A stretch of 45,038 nucleotides of DNA. It comes from Streptosporangiaceae bacterium. GTDB taxonomy: Bacteria > Actinomycetota > Actinomycetes > Streptosporangiales > Streptosporangiaceae. Each line of letters begins with the position of its first letter. Within the stretch, counting starts at the first letter, position 1. Of this stretch, positions 1 through 10,447 are shown one piece after another. The notes beneath the pieces were generated by a model. It was not told the DNA's origin. It searched no databases and worked only from the letters and a program-made list of their open reading frames with translations. Both the position numbers and the translations under genes were made by a program. The DNA lies in NCBI GenBank assembly GCA_025964715.1, contig JAOPYH010000318.1, positions 1-45,038 of the forward strand, read 5' to 3'.

Positions 1-629
1 GTTACACGACCATCCAGAACTGGTCGAACAACGTCTACAACCTGGTGACCAAGCGCGCCGTCGCCTACGAAGGCGCAACCAGGGAGTGGGTCGACGGCAA
101 CATCGGCTCCAAGGTCACGATGAAGTACCCGGCCGTGTACCTGCTGGGCGAGCACGCCAAGGGTGAGACGCTGTCGATCGCCTTCGCCGGTGAGGGACAG
201 CACCAGGACGCCGGGGCCAAGATGGTCCACGCCGCGCCCAACACCTCCAGCACCATCATCTCCAAGTCCGTGGCCCGAGGCGGCGGCCGCACCTCCTACC
301 GCGGCCTGGTGCAGATCCAGGAGGGCGCGGCGCACTCCAAGTCAACGGTCAAGTGCGACGCGCTGCTGATCGACCAGATCAGCCGCTCCGACACCTACCC
401 CTACGTCGACGTCCGCGAGGACGACGCGGAGATGGGCCACGAGGCGACCGTCTCCAAGGTCTCGGAGAACCAGCTGTTCTACCTGATGAGCCGCGGCCTC
501 ACCGAGGACGAGGCGATGGCCATGATCGTGCGCGGGTTCGTCGAGCCGATCGCACGTGAACTGCCGATGGAATACGCGCTCGAGCTCAACCGGCTCATCG
601 AGCTGCAGATGGAAGGAGCCGTCGGCTGA
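1..629 (+). CDS. sufB: SufB, Fe-S cluster scaffold subunit (3' part only)
   Basis: Cut by the window edge: the frame is open from base 3, so about the last 208 residues are visible; the internal GTG at 45 is not the start. The piece opens with [18 protein letters not shown], a hallmark of SufB, and continues with the beta-helix core of the SufB/SufD family. A cysteine in the KCDALLID stretch (codon near 354) matches the conserved SufB cysteine implicated in cluster assembly. The C-terminal [18 protein letters not shown] region is the family's helical end. SufB forms the cytosolic SufBC2D scaffold on which Fe-S clusters are built. Its stop overlaps the sufD start (TGATG), so the two are translationally coupled. 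Confidence 0.97.
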   Translation, partial: YTTIQNWSNNVYNLVTKRAVAYEGATREWVDGNIGSKVTMKYPAVYLLGEHAKGETLSIAFAGEGQHQDAGAKMVHAAPNTSSTIISKSVARGGGRTSYRGLVQIQEGAAHSKSTVKCDALLIDQISRSDTYPYVDVREDDAEMGHEATVSKVSENQLFYLMSRGLTEDEAMAMIVRGFVEPIARELPMEYALELNRLIELQMEGAVG

Positions 630-1753
630 TGGGCCTGGACACAAAGCCTCTCTCTACTTTGCACGAGAAGGCTTCCCATGAGGTCGCCGACTTCGCGGTG
701 CCGACAGGACGCGAGGAGGAGTGGCGGTTCACCCCGCTGCGCCGGCTGCGCGGCCTGCACAAGGGCACCGCAGCGGCCGACGGGAAGGTCGTCACCGAGG
801 TGTGGGCGCCCGAGGGCGTGTCGGTGGAGCGCGTCGGACGCGGCGACGCCCGCCTCGGGCGCGCCTACGTGCCCGCCGATCGCGTGAGCGCCCAGGCCTA
901 CAGCTCCTTCCAGGAGGCGCTGGTCATCACCGTCCCCAAGGAGGCGGTGCCGGCCGAGCACATCTCCGTCCAGGTCAAGGGGCTCGGCGCCGACGGCGCC
1001 GCCTACGGCCACACCGTGATCGTGGTCGAGCCGCTCGCCGAGGCCACGGTGGTCCTGGACCACGAGGGCTCCGCGACCTACGCCGACAACGTCGAGTTCG
1101 TCGTCGGTGACGGCGCCTCGCTCACGGTGATCAGCCTGCAGGACTGGGCCGACGACTCCGTGCACCTGTCGCACCAGCACGCCAAGCTGGCCAAGGACGC
1201 CCGGTTCACCGGCTTCGTGATCAGCCTCGGCGGCGACGTCGTCCGGATCGCGCCCTCGGTGAGCTACGACGGCCCCGGCGGCAACGCGGAGCTGTACGGC
1301 GTCTACTTCGCCGACCCGGGCCAGCACCTGGAGCACCGGCTGCTCGTCGACCACACCAAGCCGCACTGCCGCAGCCGGGTCGACTACCGGGGCGCGCTCC
1401 AGGGCGAGGACGCGCACGCCGTCTGGATCGGCGACGTGATCATCCGGGCCGAGGCCGAGGGCACCGACACCTACGAGCTGAACCGCAACCTCGTGCTCAC
1501 CGACGGCACCCGCGTGGACTCCGTGCCCAACCTGGAGATCCTCACGGGAGAGGTCGAGGGCGCCGGGCACGCCAGCGCCAGCGGACGCCTCGACGACCAG
1601 CACCTGTTCTATCTGCAGGCGCGGGGCATCCCCTACGACACGGCACGCCGCATGGTGGTCCGCGGTTACCTGGGCCAGCTGGTCGGGAGCATCGTGGTCC
1701 CCGAGATCCGCGAGCGGGTCGAGGCGGCCATCGACGCGGAGCTCGCCCGATGA
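629..1753 (+). CDS. sufD: SufD, Fe-S cluster scaffold subunit
   Basis: 374 residues, typical for SufD. The protein is a SufB paralogue with a right-handed beta-helix core and a C-terminal helical region (DDQHLFYLQARGIPYDTARRM). A conserved histidine lies in the AGHASASG segment, where E. coli SufD has a histidine needed for cluster assembly. It partners SufB and SufC. The ATG at 629 overlaps the sufB stop, and its own stop overlaps the next start (ATGA at 1750), so sufB, sufD and the Rieske gene are read as one coupled unit. Confidence 0.96.
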   Translation: MGLDTKPLSTLHEKASHEVADFAVPTGREEEWRFTPLRRLRGLHKGTAAADGKVVTEVWAPEGVSVERVGRGDARLGRAYVPADRVSAQAYSSFQEALVITVPKEAVPAEHISVQVKGLGADGAAYGHTVIVVEPLAEATVVLDHEGSATYADNVEFVVGDGASLTVISLQDWADDSVHLSHQHAKLAKDARFTGFVISLGGDVVRIAPSVSYDGPGGNAELYGVYFADPGQHLEHRLLVDHTKPHCRSRVDYRGALQGEDAHAVWIGDVIIRAEAEGTDTYELNRNLVLTDGTRVDSVPNLEILTGEVEGAGHASASGRLDDQHLFYLQARGIPYDTARRMVVRGYLGQLVGSIVVPEIRERVEAAIDAELAR

Positions 1754-2088
1754 ACGCCACGGGCTTCGTGAAGGTGTGTCCGCTCTCCGAGGTGCCCCCC
1801 GAGGGCGCGCTGGGAGTGGAGATCGACGACACGCCCGTGGCCGTGGTCCGTCTCGACTCCGACGGCAAGACCGAGGTCTTCGCGCTGCGCGACGTCTGCT
1901 CCCACGCGGAGGTCGCGCTCTCGGAGGGCGAGGTCTACGACCACACCATCGAGTGCTGGCTGCACGGGTCCTGCTTCGACCTGCGGACCGGTAAGCCCAC
2001 GAACCCGCCGGCGACCCAGCCGGTTCCCACCTACCGAGTGAAGGTCGAGGACGGCGACGTCTACGTCTCGCTCGGGGACGACGACTGA
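1750..2088 (+). CDS. Rieske-type [2Fe-2S] ferredoxin of the SUF operon
   Basis: 112 residues. The Rieske motifs are plain: C-S-H (about residues 56-58) and, 18 residues on, C-W-L-H-G, giving the Cys2His2 ligand set of a [2Fe-2S] cluster. There is no membrane segment or signal peptide, so this is a soluble bacterial Rieske ferredoxin like those attached to dioxygenases. Rieske ferredoxins between sufD and sufC are common in actinobacterial SUF operons. The physiological role is not settled; electron supply to cluster assembly is a reasonable inference. It overlaps the sufD stop by 4 nt. Confidence 0.9.
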   Translation: MNATGFVKVCPLSEVPPEGALGVEIDDTPVAVVRLDSDGKTEVFALRDVCSHAEVALSEGEVYDHTIECWLHGSCFDLRTGKPTNPPATQPVPTYRVKVEDGDVYVSLGDDD

Positions 2089-2108
2089 TAGAGAGCCCTG
2101 ACATAGAT

Positions 2109-4248
<2,140 letters not shown>

Positions 4249-4307
4249 GCCGAACACCCTGGTTACACCAGGCGCCCCGGCACGCAAGGCACGCAAGGAA
4301 GGACCTC

Positions 4308-4775
4308 ATGCAGCTCGAGTCGATGTACCAGGAGATCATCCTGGACCACTACCGCAACCCTCACCACAAGGGTCTACGGGAGCCGTACGACGCCGAGGTG
4401 CACCACGCCAATCCCACGTGCGGCGACGAGGTGACCCTCCGCGTGCAGCTGGAGGGGATCGACGGCGACGCGCGCGTCGCCGACGTCTCCTACGACGCCA
4501 TGGGCTGCTCGATCAGCCAGGCCAGCGCCTCGATGATGGCCGACCTCATCATCGGCAAGACCGTCAAGGACGCCATGGCGATCGGCGACGAGTTCCTCGC
4601 CCTCATGCAGTCGCGCGGCGCCGCCCCGGCGGAGCCGGGCTCGCCCGAAGAGGACCTGCTCGAGGACGCCGTCGCCTTCGCCGGCGTCTCGAAGTACCCG
4701 GCCCGCATCAAGTGCGCCCTGCTCGCCTGGATGGCGTGGAAGGACGCGACCGCCCGAGCCCTCAACCCGGCGTGA
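4308..4775 (+). CDS. sufU: SufU, zinc-dependent sulfurtransferase
   Basis: 155 residues. The ligands expected of SufU are present: C38 and D40 (NPTCGDE), C67 (GCSISQAS) and C136 (RIKCALLAW). The roughly 20-residue insertion before the last cysteine separates SufU from true IscU scaffolds. In Bacillus SufU accepts persulfide sulfur from SufS through zinc-ligand exchange; the same role is inferred here because no sufE is present. A ggaagg site precedes the ATG. Confidence 0.95.
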   Translation: MQLESMYQEIILDHYRNPHHKGLREPYDAEVHHANPTCGDEVTLRVQLEGIDGDARVADVSYDAMGCSISQASASMMADLIIGKTVKDAMAIGDEFLALMQSRGAAPAEPGSPEEDLLEDAVAFAGVSKYPARIKCALLAWMAWKDATARALNPA

Positions 4776-4822
4776 CGGGGGGCCTCCGGGAGGTGGCCCG
4801 CTGAACGGACAGGAGACGCAAC

Positions 4823-5239
4823 ATGAGTGACACCGCACCGGACACGGTGGCGCCGGACACGGCCGCGACCGAGCCCGCCACGTCCGGCACCGCCGCGACC
4901 GAGCCGGCCCAGCCGCAGGCCGGCGTCGGCACGGTCCCCGAGGACGAGATCCTCGAGGCGCTGAAGGACGTGGTCGACCCCGAGCTCGGCATCAACGTCG
5001 TCGACCTCGGACTGATCTATGGCATCAATTTGTCGGCCGACAACATCGCCACGCTGGACATGACCCTGACCAGCGCCGCCTGCCCTCTCACCGACGTGAT
5101 CGAGGACCAGGCGCACAGCGCTCTCGACGGCCTCGTGCAGGACGTCAAGATCAACTGGGTGTGGCTGCCGCCGTGGGGCCCGGACAAGATCACTGACGAG
5201 GGCCGGGAACAGCTCCGTGCCCTCGGCTTCAACGTCTGA
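4823..5239 (+). CDS. MIP18/DUF59 family Fe-S assembly factor (SufT-like)
   Basis: 138 residues. The first 35 or so are a low-complexity Ala/Thr/Pro/Asp tail; the remainder is a DUF59 (MIP18) domain with DPELGINVVDLGLIY, TSAACPLTD and PPWGPDKIT motifs. The single conserved cysteine lies in the second motif. Proteins of this family (SufT, eukaryotic CIA2) help mature or deliver Fe-S clusters. It is the last gene of the SUF operon, preceded by aggaga and followed by a strong hairpin. Confidence 0.9.
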   Translation: MSDTAPDTVAPDTAATEPATSGTAATEPAQPQAGVGTVPEDEILEALKDVVDPELGINVVDLGLIYGINLSADNIATLDMTLTSAACPLTDVIEDQAHSALDGLVQDVKINWVWLPPWGPDKITDEGREQLRALGFNV

Positions 5240-5265
5240 GCCACCGTCCAGCCGCTGTGACACGG

Positions 5266-5302
5266 TCGCCGGCCGGAGCGACCTTCGCGCTCCGGCCGGC
5301 GA
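5266..5302 (+). terminator. Terminator of the suf operon
   Basis: A perfect 15-bp stem (5266-5280 with 5288-5302) around a 7-nt loop lies 27 nt after the sufT-like stop. Only a weak T-rich stretch follows (ttcgtcttt), as is usual in actinobacteria. The next gene on the plus strand has its own ribosome site, consistent with an operon end here. Confidence 0.8.
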
Positions 5303-5469
5303 TTCGTCTTTCCGGCGTGCCGTCAGGGGCCCGCGCGCTTGGGCCAGGCCGCCACAGCGTGTAGGTGATCCGGGGTCCTTCGAAGGACGTGGACGGGCAC
5401 TGTGGCGCTCTAGACCTGGAGATCACTTCGTGCTTACTCTCCTGTGGTCCGACCTGTATGGAGGCGCCC

Positions 5470-6633
5470 ATGCCCGGCCCCCTGTCCGATGTGGTGGTCC
5501 TCGATCTCTCACGGGCCCTCGCCGGGCCGCACGCGGCGATGATGCTCGGGGACATGGGTGCCCGAGTCATCAAGGTGGAGCACCCCGACGGTGGTGACGA
5601 CACCCGCGGCTGGGGGCCGCCCTTCGTGGGACCCGAGGATTCGCGGGAGTCGACGTACTTCCTGTCCTGCAACCGCAACAAGGAGTCGATCGCCCTCGAC
5701 CTGAAGTCCGGCGAGGGACGCGACGTGCTGACCCGGCTGGTCGGCCGTGCCGACGTGCTGGTGGAGAACTTCAGGCCCGGTGTGCTGGACCGGCTCGGCT
5801 TCACCGTCGAGCGTCTGCACGAGCTCAACCGCGGCCTCGTCGTCCTGTCCATCAGTGGGTTCGGCCACGACGGGCCGGAGGGAGGGCGCGCCGGATACGA
5901 CCAGATCGCCCAGGGTGAGGCCGGCCTGATGTCGCTCACCGGCTCGTCGCCGCAGGAGCCCACCCGGGTCGGCGTCCCCATCGGCGACCTCCTGGCCGGC
6001 ATGTACGGGGCGTACGGCGTGGTGTCCGCGCTGCACGAGCGTGCCCGCACGGGCCGGGGGCGGGTCGTCCGGACCAGCCTGCTCGCGGCCATCGTTGGGG
6101 TCCACGCCTTCCAGGGCACCCGCTGGACCGTGGCGGGGGAGGTGCCGCACTCACTCGGCAACCACCATCCGTCCATCTGCCCGTACGGGCTCTTCCACAC
6201 GGCCGACGCGCCGGTCCAGGTCTCGGTCGGCAGCCAGGGACTGTGGGGGGCCTTCGCGCCGCTGGTCGGACTCGATCCGGCCGACCGGCGCTTCGCCGCG
6301 AACGGCGACCGGGTCACCCACAGGGACGAGCTCGTCGCTGTCATCGAGGCGGCGTTCGGAGCCGAACCGGCCGAGGTCTGGCTCAAGAGGCTCGCCGCCG
6401 CGGGGGTGCCGGCCGGAAGGGTCCGCACGCTCGATGAGGTCTACACGTGGGAGCAGACCCGGTCACAGGGACTGCTGGTGGACGTGGACCACGCCGCCCT
6501 CGGGCGGGTGACGCTGCCCGGCCCGCCGCTGCGCCTCGACGATGCTTCGCACGCGGGAGGGCGCGAGACCCATCTGGCACCGCCGACCCTCGGGCAGCAC
6601 ACCGACGCGATCCTGGCCTGGCTCGATGAGTGA
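5470..6633 (+). CDS. CaiB/BaiF family CoA transferase
   Basis: 387 residues from the ATG at 5470, chosen because GGAGG ends 5 nt before it and the family's N-terminal LSDVVVLDLSRALAGPHAAM follows directly. An upstream in-frame ATG at 5365 would add a tail unlike the family. This is a class III CoA transferase (formyl-CoA transferase/CaiB type); Asp144 in GRAGYDQIAQ is the likely active-site aspartate that forms the acyl anhydride. The GFGHDGPEGGRAGYD block and the C-terminal GRVRTLDEV segment are typical. Substrates cannot be told from sequence and the neighbours give no pathway clue. It ends 22 nt from the convergent EAL/CBS gene. Confidence 0.9.
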   Translation: MPGPLSDVVVLDLSRALAGPHAAMMLGDMGARVIKVEHPDGGDDTRGWGPPFVGPEDSRESTYFLSCNRNKESIALDLKSGEGRDVLTRLVGRADVLVENFRPGVLDRLGFTVERLHELNRGLVVLSISGFGHDGPEGGRAGYDQIAQGEAGLMSLTGSSPQEPTRVGVPIGDLLAGMYGAYGVVSALHERARTGRGRVVRTSLLAAIVGVHAFQGTRWTVAGEVPHSLGNHHPSICPYGLFHTADAPVQVSVGSQGLWGAFAPLVGLDPADRRFAANGDRVTHRDELVAVIEAAFGAEPAEVWLKRLAAAGVPAGRVRTLDEVYTWEQTRSQGLLVDVDHAALGRVTLPGPPLRLDDASHAGGRETHLAPPTLGQHTDAILAWLDE

Positions 6634-6655
6634 GACCGCGGTGGGGAAACGGGGC

Positions 6656-7792
6656 TCAGGGCGAGAGGCTGCGGATCAGGTCCCCGACGCGGACGATACC
6701 GAGGCAGCGTCCGACCTCGTCGGTGACCACCAGGTCGTCGTAGACGCGCTCTTCGTCTTTACCCGCCGCGCGGAGCGCGGCGATGGCCGGCACGGTGTGG
6801 GGCACCAGCCGTGGGGGGTCGGCGAGACGGGCGGCCGGCTTGTGCGCGTGTAGCGCGTGGCCGTACGGCCCCGAGACCCCGAGCAGGAAGCGGGTCCGGT
6901 CGACCGTGTACTTGGGGCGCTGGTGCGTGTCGACCAGGACGACGCTGGTCGTGCCCCGCTCGGCGTTGAGGATGGTGAGGATCTCGTCGGCGGTGGCCGT
7001 GTCCGCCATGGTGACGGCCGGAAGGGTGAACTCCGATACCCGTGCGCCGAGTCCGGCCTCCTTCCCGGGTTCGGGCGCCGACTCGCGGGGCAGCACCGGC
7101 ACGGTGACCGCCATGCCGGGATGCCAGTCCCACGGCGCCAGCAAGGGCCCCTGCACCAGCCGGACACCGAGGCCGCGCAGGTGGACGAGCTGCTCCTCGG
7201 TGGCCAGGCCGGGGGCCAGCACGTGCGTGCCCATCCGCCTGGCCAGGCCCACCAGCGCCTCGGTCAGGGCGGAGCGCCTGTCCTCCGAGGCGGCCCGGCG
7301 GGCGAGGTCCGGATCGAGCTTCACCAGGTAGGGCGCGTCGTCCACCAGCAGGTCCAGCGGCGCGTGCGAGCTGCCGAGTCCGGTGAAGCCGACCAGATAG
7401 CCGGTCTTGCGCAGATCCCGCAGCGCGGCGGAGACGACCGTGCGCTCCGCGGGAACGAAGCCGCCGCTCACGCAGAGCAGGATCTCGTTGGGGCGGCGCC
7501 CGGCGTCGAGCAGGCCCTCGTGCAGGCGGAGGAGGGTCTCCCGGTCCCGGGCCACGGTCTCGGTCCTGAGGACGATCTGCAGCGGCAGCCGGGTCCCGGA
7601 GGTGAGGCGGGCCGCCAGCACCGCGCGCCGAACGTCCTCCTCCACCGGGTCGGTGCGGACCCTCGCCGGGCCGGCCGCCGACGGGGTCGGGTGTGTCTCC
7701 ACGGCGATGACCGTGCCCGTGTCGAGGTCGATGATGGGCTGAAACACCGCGCCCGCTGGGAGCGGCAAATTTAGGACATTCGGGACAGACAC
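6656..7792 (-). CDS. Degenerate EAL domain protein with C-terminal CBS-like region
   Basis: 378 residues. The first 240 or so have the fold signature of EAL phosphodiesterases (FQPIIDLDTGTVIAVET at the start), but the EAL metal-binding triad is replaced by VET and later catalytic acidic residues are not evident, so hydrolysis of cyclic di-GMP is unlikely. The C-terminal part (about 265-378) looks like a CBS-type sensor region, with FLLGVSGPYGHALHAHKP and a DDLVVTDEVGRCLGIVRVGDLI ending. Similar combinations occur in actinomycete signalling proteins. A role as a cyclic di-GMP or nucleotide sensor is inference. There is no GGDEF domain and no membrane segment. Confidence 0.75.
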   Translation of the reverse strand: MSVPNVLNLPLPAGAVFQPIIDLDTGTVIAVETHPTPSAAGPARVRTDPVEEDVRRAVLAARLTSGTRLPLQIVLRTETVARDRETLLRLHEGLLDAGRRPNEILLCVSGGFVPAERTVVSAALRDLRKTGYLVGFTGLGSSHAPLDLLVDDAPYLVKLDPDLARRAASEDRRSALTEALVGLARRMGTHVLAPGLATEEQLVHLRGLGVRLVQGPLLAPWDWHPGMAVTVPVLPRESAPEPGKEAGLGARVSEFTLPAVTMADTATADEILTILNAERGTTSVVLVDTHQRPKYTVDRTRFLLGVSGPYGHALHAHKPAARLADPPRLVPHTVPAIAALRAAGKDEERVYDDLVVTDEVGRCLGIVRVGDLIRSLSP

Positions 7793-7893
7793 CTACGAAT
7801 CGTGTCATCTCTCGTTACGACAGTCACCCGACTGTGGTGATGTTCACCAACAGTTCGTGCGCTGCTAGACGCCCGCCATGATGCCCGGCCCCA

Positions 7894-8289
7894 TCACGGC
7901 GCCCTGCTCGCGAGCAGAACGGAGCCGGCGTAGGTCACCCCGGCGAGCGCCGCCAGCCACCCGAACGGCCCGACGGTCCCCTCGCGCAGAGCCTGCACGA
8001 TGAGGCCCGCGACGATCCCTCCCGTGAGGACGTCGCCGGTCATCGCGGCCGCTCTGAGATGGCTGCGGGCCCGGTGCCCGCGGCCGAAGGCCTCGCTGAG
8101 CGGAAGGTGCGGCTCATTGCGCCGGTGCGCGAGGTGGCCCGCATACCCGAGCAGCACCGCAGAGGTGATCCCGGCGGTGCGGGGACGGTCGTCCAGGAGA
8201 AGGCCCACCCCCACGGCGATACCTACGACGGCGACGAGGCCGGGCACTATCCAGCGCGGCAGACGCCGGCGTTCAGGCGCGATCCACAT
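7894..8289 (-). CDS. Small integral membrane protein, function unknown
   Basis: 131 residues with about four hydrophobic segments (near 13-32, 40-48, 80-100 and 107-127) and an arginine-rich N-terminus and central loop (HLAHRRNEPH, GRGHRARSHLRAA). No family was recognised. It is divergent from the acVLRF1 gene; the roughly 165 bp between the two starts would hold promoters for both. Confidence 0.65.
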   Translation of the reverse strand: MWIAPERRRLPRWIVPGLVAVVGIAVGVGLLLDDRPRTAGITSAVLLGYAGHLAHRRNEPHLPLSEAFGRGHRARSHLRAAAMTGDVLTGGIVAGLIVQALREGTVGPFGWLAALAGVTYAGSVLLASRAP

Positions 8290-8456
8290 GCCGTCATCCT
8301 GCCCAAGGGCCGTCCGCCCGGAGCGGCCGCCGTGCGCGCCCGGCCGAAAACGGGCCGAGTCATCGAGCGATCATGGGATTCGGCGTCCGGTCGCGTGGTC
8401 CGGCGGCGCCGTCCGCCCCTGCCGGGCCACGTCCCGCGAGAGGTAGCGTCTCACCC

Positions 8457-9128
8457 ATGAGCGCACCGCGGCCGGCCGCCGGCGGAGGCCGCTGGATCGA
8501 GGTGCCCCCCGAGCGGCTGACACGGTGGCTGGCCGGTTTCGGGGAGCGGCACGACGGTATAGCGCGCGTGCGCGCCGGGCCTGAGACCGTGCGCTTCGCC
8601 GGCGGGGACGGGGCGGTCGCCGAATGTCACGTCCCATTCCCGCCCTTGGCCCCCGATGGCCCGGACCCGGCGGGCGCGCTGGCCGAACATGCCGGCCGCG
8701 AGCGCCGGGTCGGTGTGGTGCTGGCCCGGCTCGGGGGCTACGCCGCCGGGGTCTTCGTCGGGGAGCGGCTGGTCGCCTCCAAGGTGGGCAGCCGGCAGGT
8801 GCACGGGCGCAGCGCCGCAGGAGGCTGGTCCCAGCAGCGGTTCGCGCGGCGCCGGGACAAGCAGGCCGCGGAGGCACTGCGGGCTGCCGCGGACGTGGCC
8901 GTACGGGTGCTCGGGCCCTATCTGTCGGGGGATGACCGGCTCGACGCGGTGGTCCTGGGCGGGGATCTGCGGGCGGTCGACGGGCTCCGAGGCGACGCGC
9001 GGCTCGCCCCCGTCTTCGCCCTGGCCGCAGACGGGCCGTTCCTCACCGTTCCCGACCCCAAGCGGACGGTGCTGGCCGACACGCCGCGTCGTTTTCGCGC
9101 CGTGCGCGTCCGGTTGATCGACCCGTAG
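8457..9128 (+). CDS. acVLRF1 family peptidyl-tRNA hydrolase (Vms1-like release factor)
   Basis: 223 residues from the ATG at 8457; an earlier in-frame ATG (8373) would add a low-complexity tail. The central block KVGSRQVHGRSAAGGWSQQR is the diagnostic segment of actinobacterial Vms1-like release factor 1 proteins, with the glutamine-containing loop thought to act like the GGQ loop of eRF1. Known family role: releasing nascent chains from peptidyl-tRNA on stalled or split ribosomes. The flanking half with VLGGDLRAVDGL fits the eRF1-like second domain. A gagagg site lies somewhat distant from the ATG. Confidence 0.8.
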   Translation: MSAPRPAAGGGRWIEVPPERLTRWLAGFGERHDGIARVRAGPETVRFAGGDGAVAECHVPFPPLAPDGPDPAGALAEHAGRERRVGVVLARLGGYAAGVFVGERLVASKVGSRQVHGRSAAGGWSQQRFARRRDKQAAEALRAAADVAVRVLGPYLSGDDRLDAVVLGGDLRAVDGLRGDARLAPVFALAADGPFLTVPDPKRTVLADTPRRFRAVRVRLIDP

Positions 9129-9155
9129 CCGGGTCTCTCGGTATGTTGTGGCGCT

Positions 9156-9794
9156 GTGGCTGGATTTCGGTTGCACGGCTCGAGGATGCTCGCCGTGGAT
9201 TTGGCGGGAGAGACCATCAGGGCTCTCAACGGCTCGATGGTGGCCTACGAGGGGGAGATGACCTTCAAACGTGAGGGCCTCACCTCCGGGGAGGGGCTGC
9301 GCGGAGCGATCCGCCGCAGGGTCGCGGGTGAGGGCATCACGCTCATGGAGGTCACCGGCCGCGGCACGGTCTTCCTCGCCCGGGAGGCCGCCGAGGTCAC
9401 CGTGGTCGAGCTGGCGGGTGACACCCTGTTCGTGGAGTCCGACAGCCTCCTCGCGCTGGACGGCCGGCTGCGGACCGGGGTCGAGTTCGTCGGGCTGCGC
9501 GGGTTCGGGACCGGACAGGGACTCGCGACCACCAAGGTCGAGGGGCACGGGACCGTGGCGATCCTGTCCGACGGGCCGGCCATCGCGCTCGAGGTGAGTT
9601 CCGCCGCGCCGCTGTCGGTGGACCCGCACGCCTACGTGGCGCACCGGGGCAGGCTCCGGCAGGACGTCGTGACCGACGTCAACTGGCGTACGGTCCTCGG
9701 CCAGGGCTCCGGCGAGAGCGTGCAGTTCCGCTATGAGGGAGAAGGACTGGTCTACGTCCAGCCCGCCGAGCGCGCTGGGATTTTGGAGATCTGA
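9156..9794 (+). CDS. AIM24 family protein, copy 1
   Basis: 212 residues, GTG start. Contains the AIM24 (DUF124) beta-sandwich signature: LHGSRMLAVDLAGETIRALNG, GSMVAYEGEMTF, a G-rich run before VTGRGTVFLA, and DPHAYVAHRG near residue 158. AIM24 is a mitochondrial inner-membrane protein in yeast; the bacterial function is unknown. It is the first of three consecutive members, and its stop overlaps the next ATG (TGATG). No signal peptide or membrane span is seen, although proteins of this fold resemble tryptophan RNA-binding attenuator-like trimers. Confidence 0.85.
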   Translation: MAGFRLHGSRMLAVDLAGETIRALNGSMVAYEGEMTFKREGLTSGEGLRGAIRRRVAGEGITLMEVTGRGTVFLAREAAEVTVVELAGDTLFVESDSLLALDGRLRTGVEFVGLRGFGTGQGLATTKVEGHGTVAILSDGPAIALEVSSAAPLSVDPHAYVAHRGRLRQDVVTDVNWRTVLGQGSGESVQFRYEGEGLVYVQPAERAGILEI

Positions 9795-10444
9795 TGCCGG
9801 GATACAGCGCGATCAACTCCAAGCTGGTGCAGGTGCCGGTCGGCCCGGGCCAGGAGGTCTACAGCCGGCGCGGCTCCATGCTTGCGTACGTCGGCAGGGT
9901 CAGCTTCGCCCCCACGGCGACGGCCGGACAGGGACTCGGCGCCGCGATGGGCCGCCGGTTCGCCGGTGAGTCCGAGCCCATGATGCACGTCACCGGGCAG
10001 GGCAGCGTGATGTTCGGCCACAGCGGCCTGCACGTCAAGGTCATCGACCTCGGCGGCGAGACGCTGTATGTGGAGGCGGACCGCCTCCTTGTGCACGACA
10101 CCGCCCTGCGCGCCGGGACGATGTTCATGGGAGAGCAGGGCGGTGTGGGCGGGGTGATCCGCGGAGCGGTCAGCGGACATGGCCTGTTCACCACGACGCT
10201 CACCGGACGGGGCTCGTGCGCCGTGCTCTCGCACGGCGGGGTCATCGAGCTCCCCATCAGCCCGCAGCGGCCCGTGCACGTGGACCCGCAGGCCTACGTC
10301 GCCCACCGCGGGGAGGTGCAGAACACGCTCACCACGGCCATGGGTCTGCGCGACATGATCGGCCGGGGCTCCGGCGAAGGTTTCCAGCTCCGGCTCACCG
10401 GGACCGGTGCCGTCTACGTCCAGGCCAGCGAGAGGAAGATCTGA
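9794..10444 (+). CDS. AIM24 family protein, copy 2
   Basis: 216 residues, coupled to copy 1 by TGATG. It matches copy 1 motif for motif: RRGSMLAYVGRVSF, GQGSVMFGHSGLHVKVIDL and VDPQAYVAHRGEVQ. The shared layout indicates descent by tandem duplication, but the copies are well diverged, so the event is old. Function unknown; hetero-oligomerisation of the three copies is a reasonable guess. Confidence 0.85.
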   Translation: MPGYSAINSKLVQVPVGPGQEVYSRRGSMLAYVGRVSFAPTATAGQGLGAAMGRRFAGESEPMMHVTGQGSVMFGHSGLHVKVIDLGGETLYVEADRLLVHDTALRAGTMFMGEQGGVGGVIRGAVSGHGLFTTTLTGRGSCAVLSHGGVIELPISPQRPVHVDPQAYVAHRGEVQNTLTTAMGLRDMIGRGSGEGFQLRLTGTGAVYVQASERKI

Positions 10445-10447
10445 GCC

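Noticed and set aside
7820..7835. Short inverted repeat acagtc-accc-gactgt upstream of the EAL/CBS gene
   Set aside because: Only 6-bp arms; expected by chance in a region this size, and no second copy is nearby.
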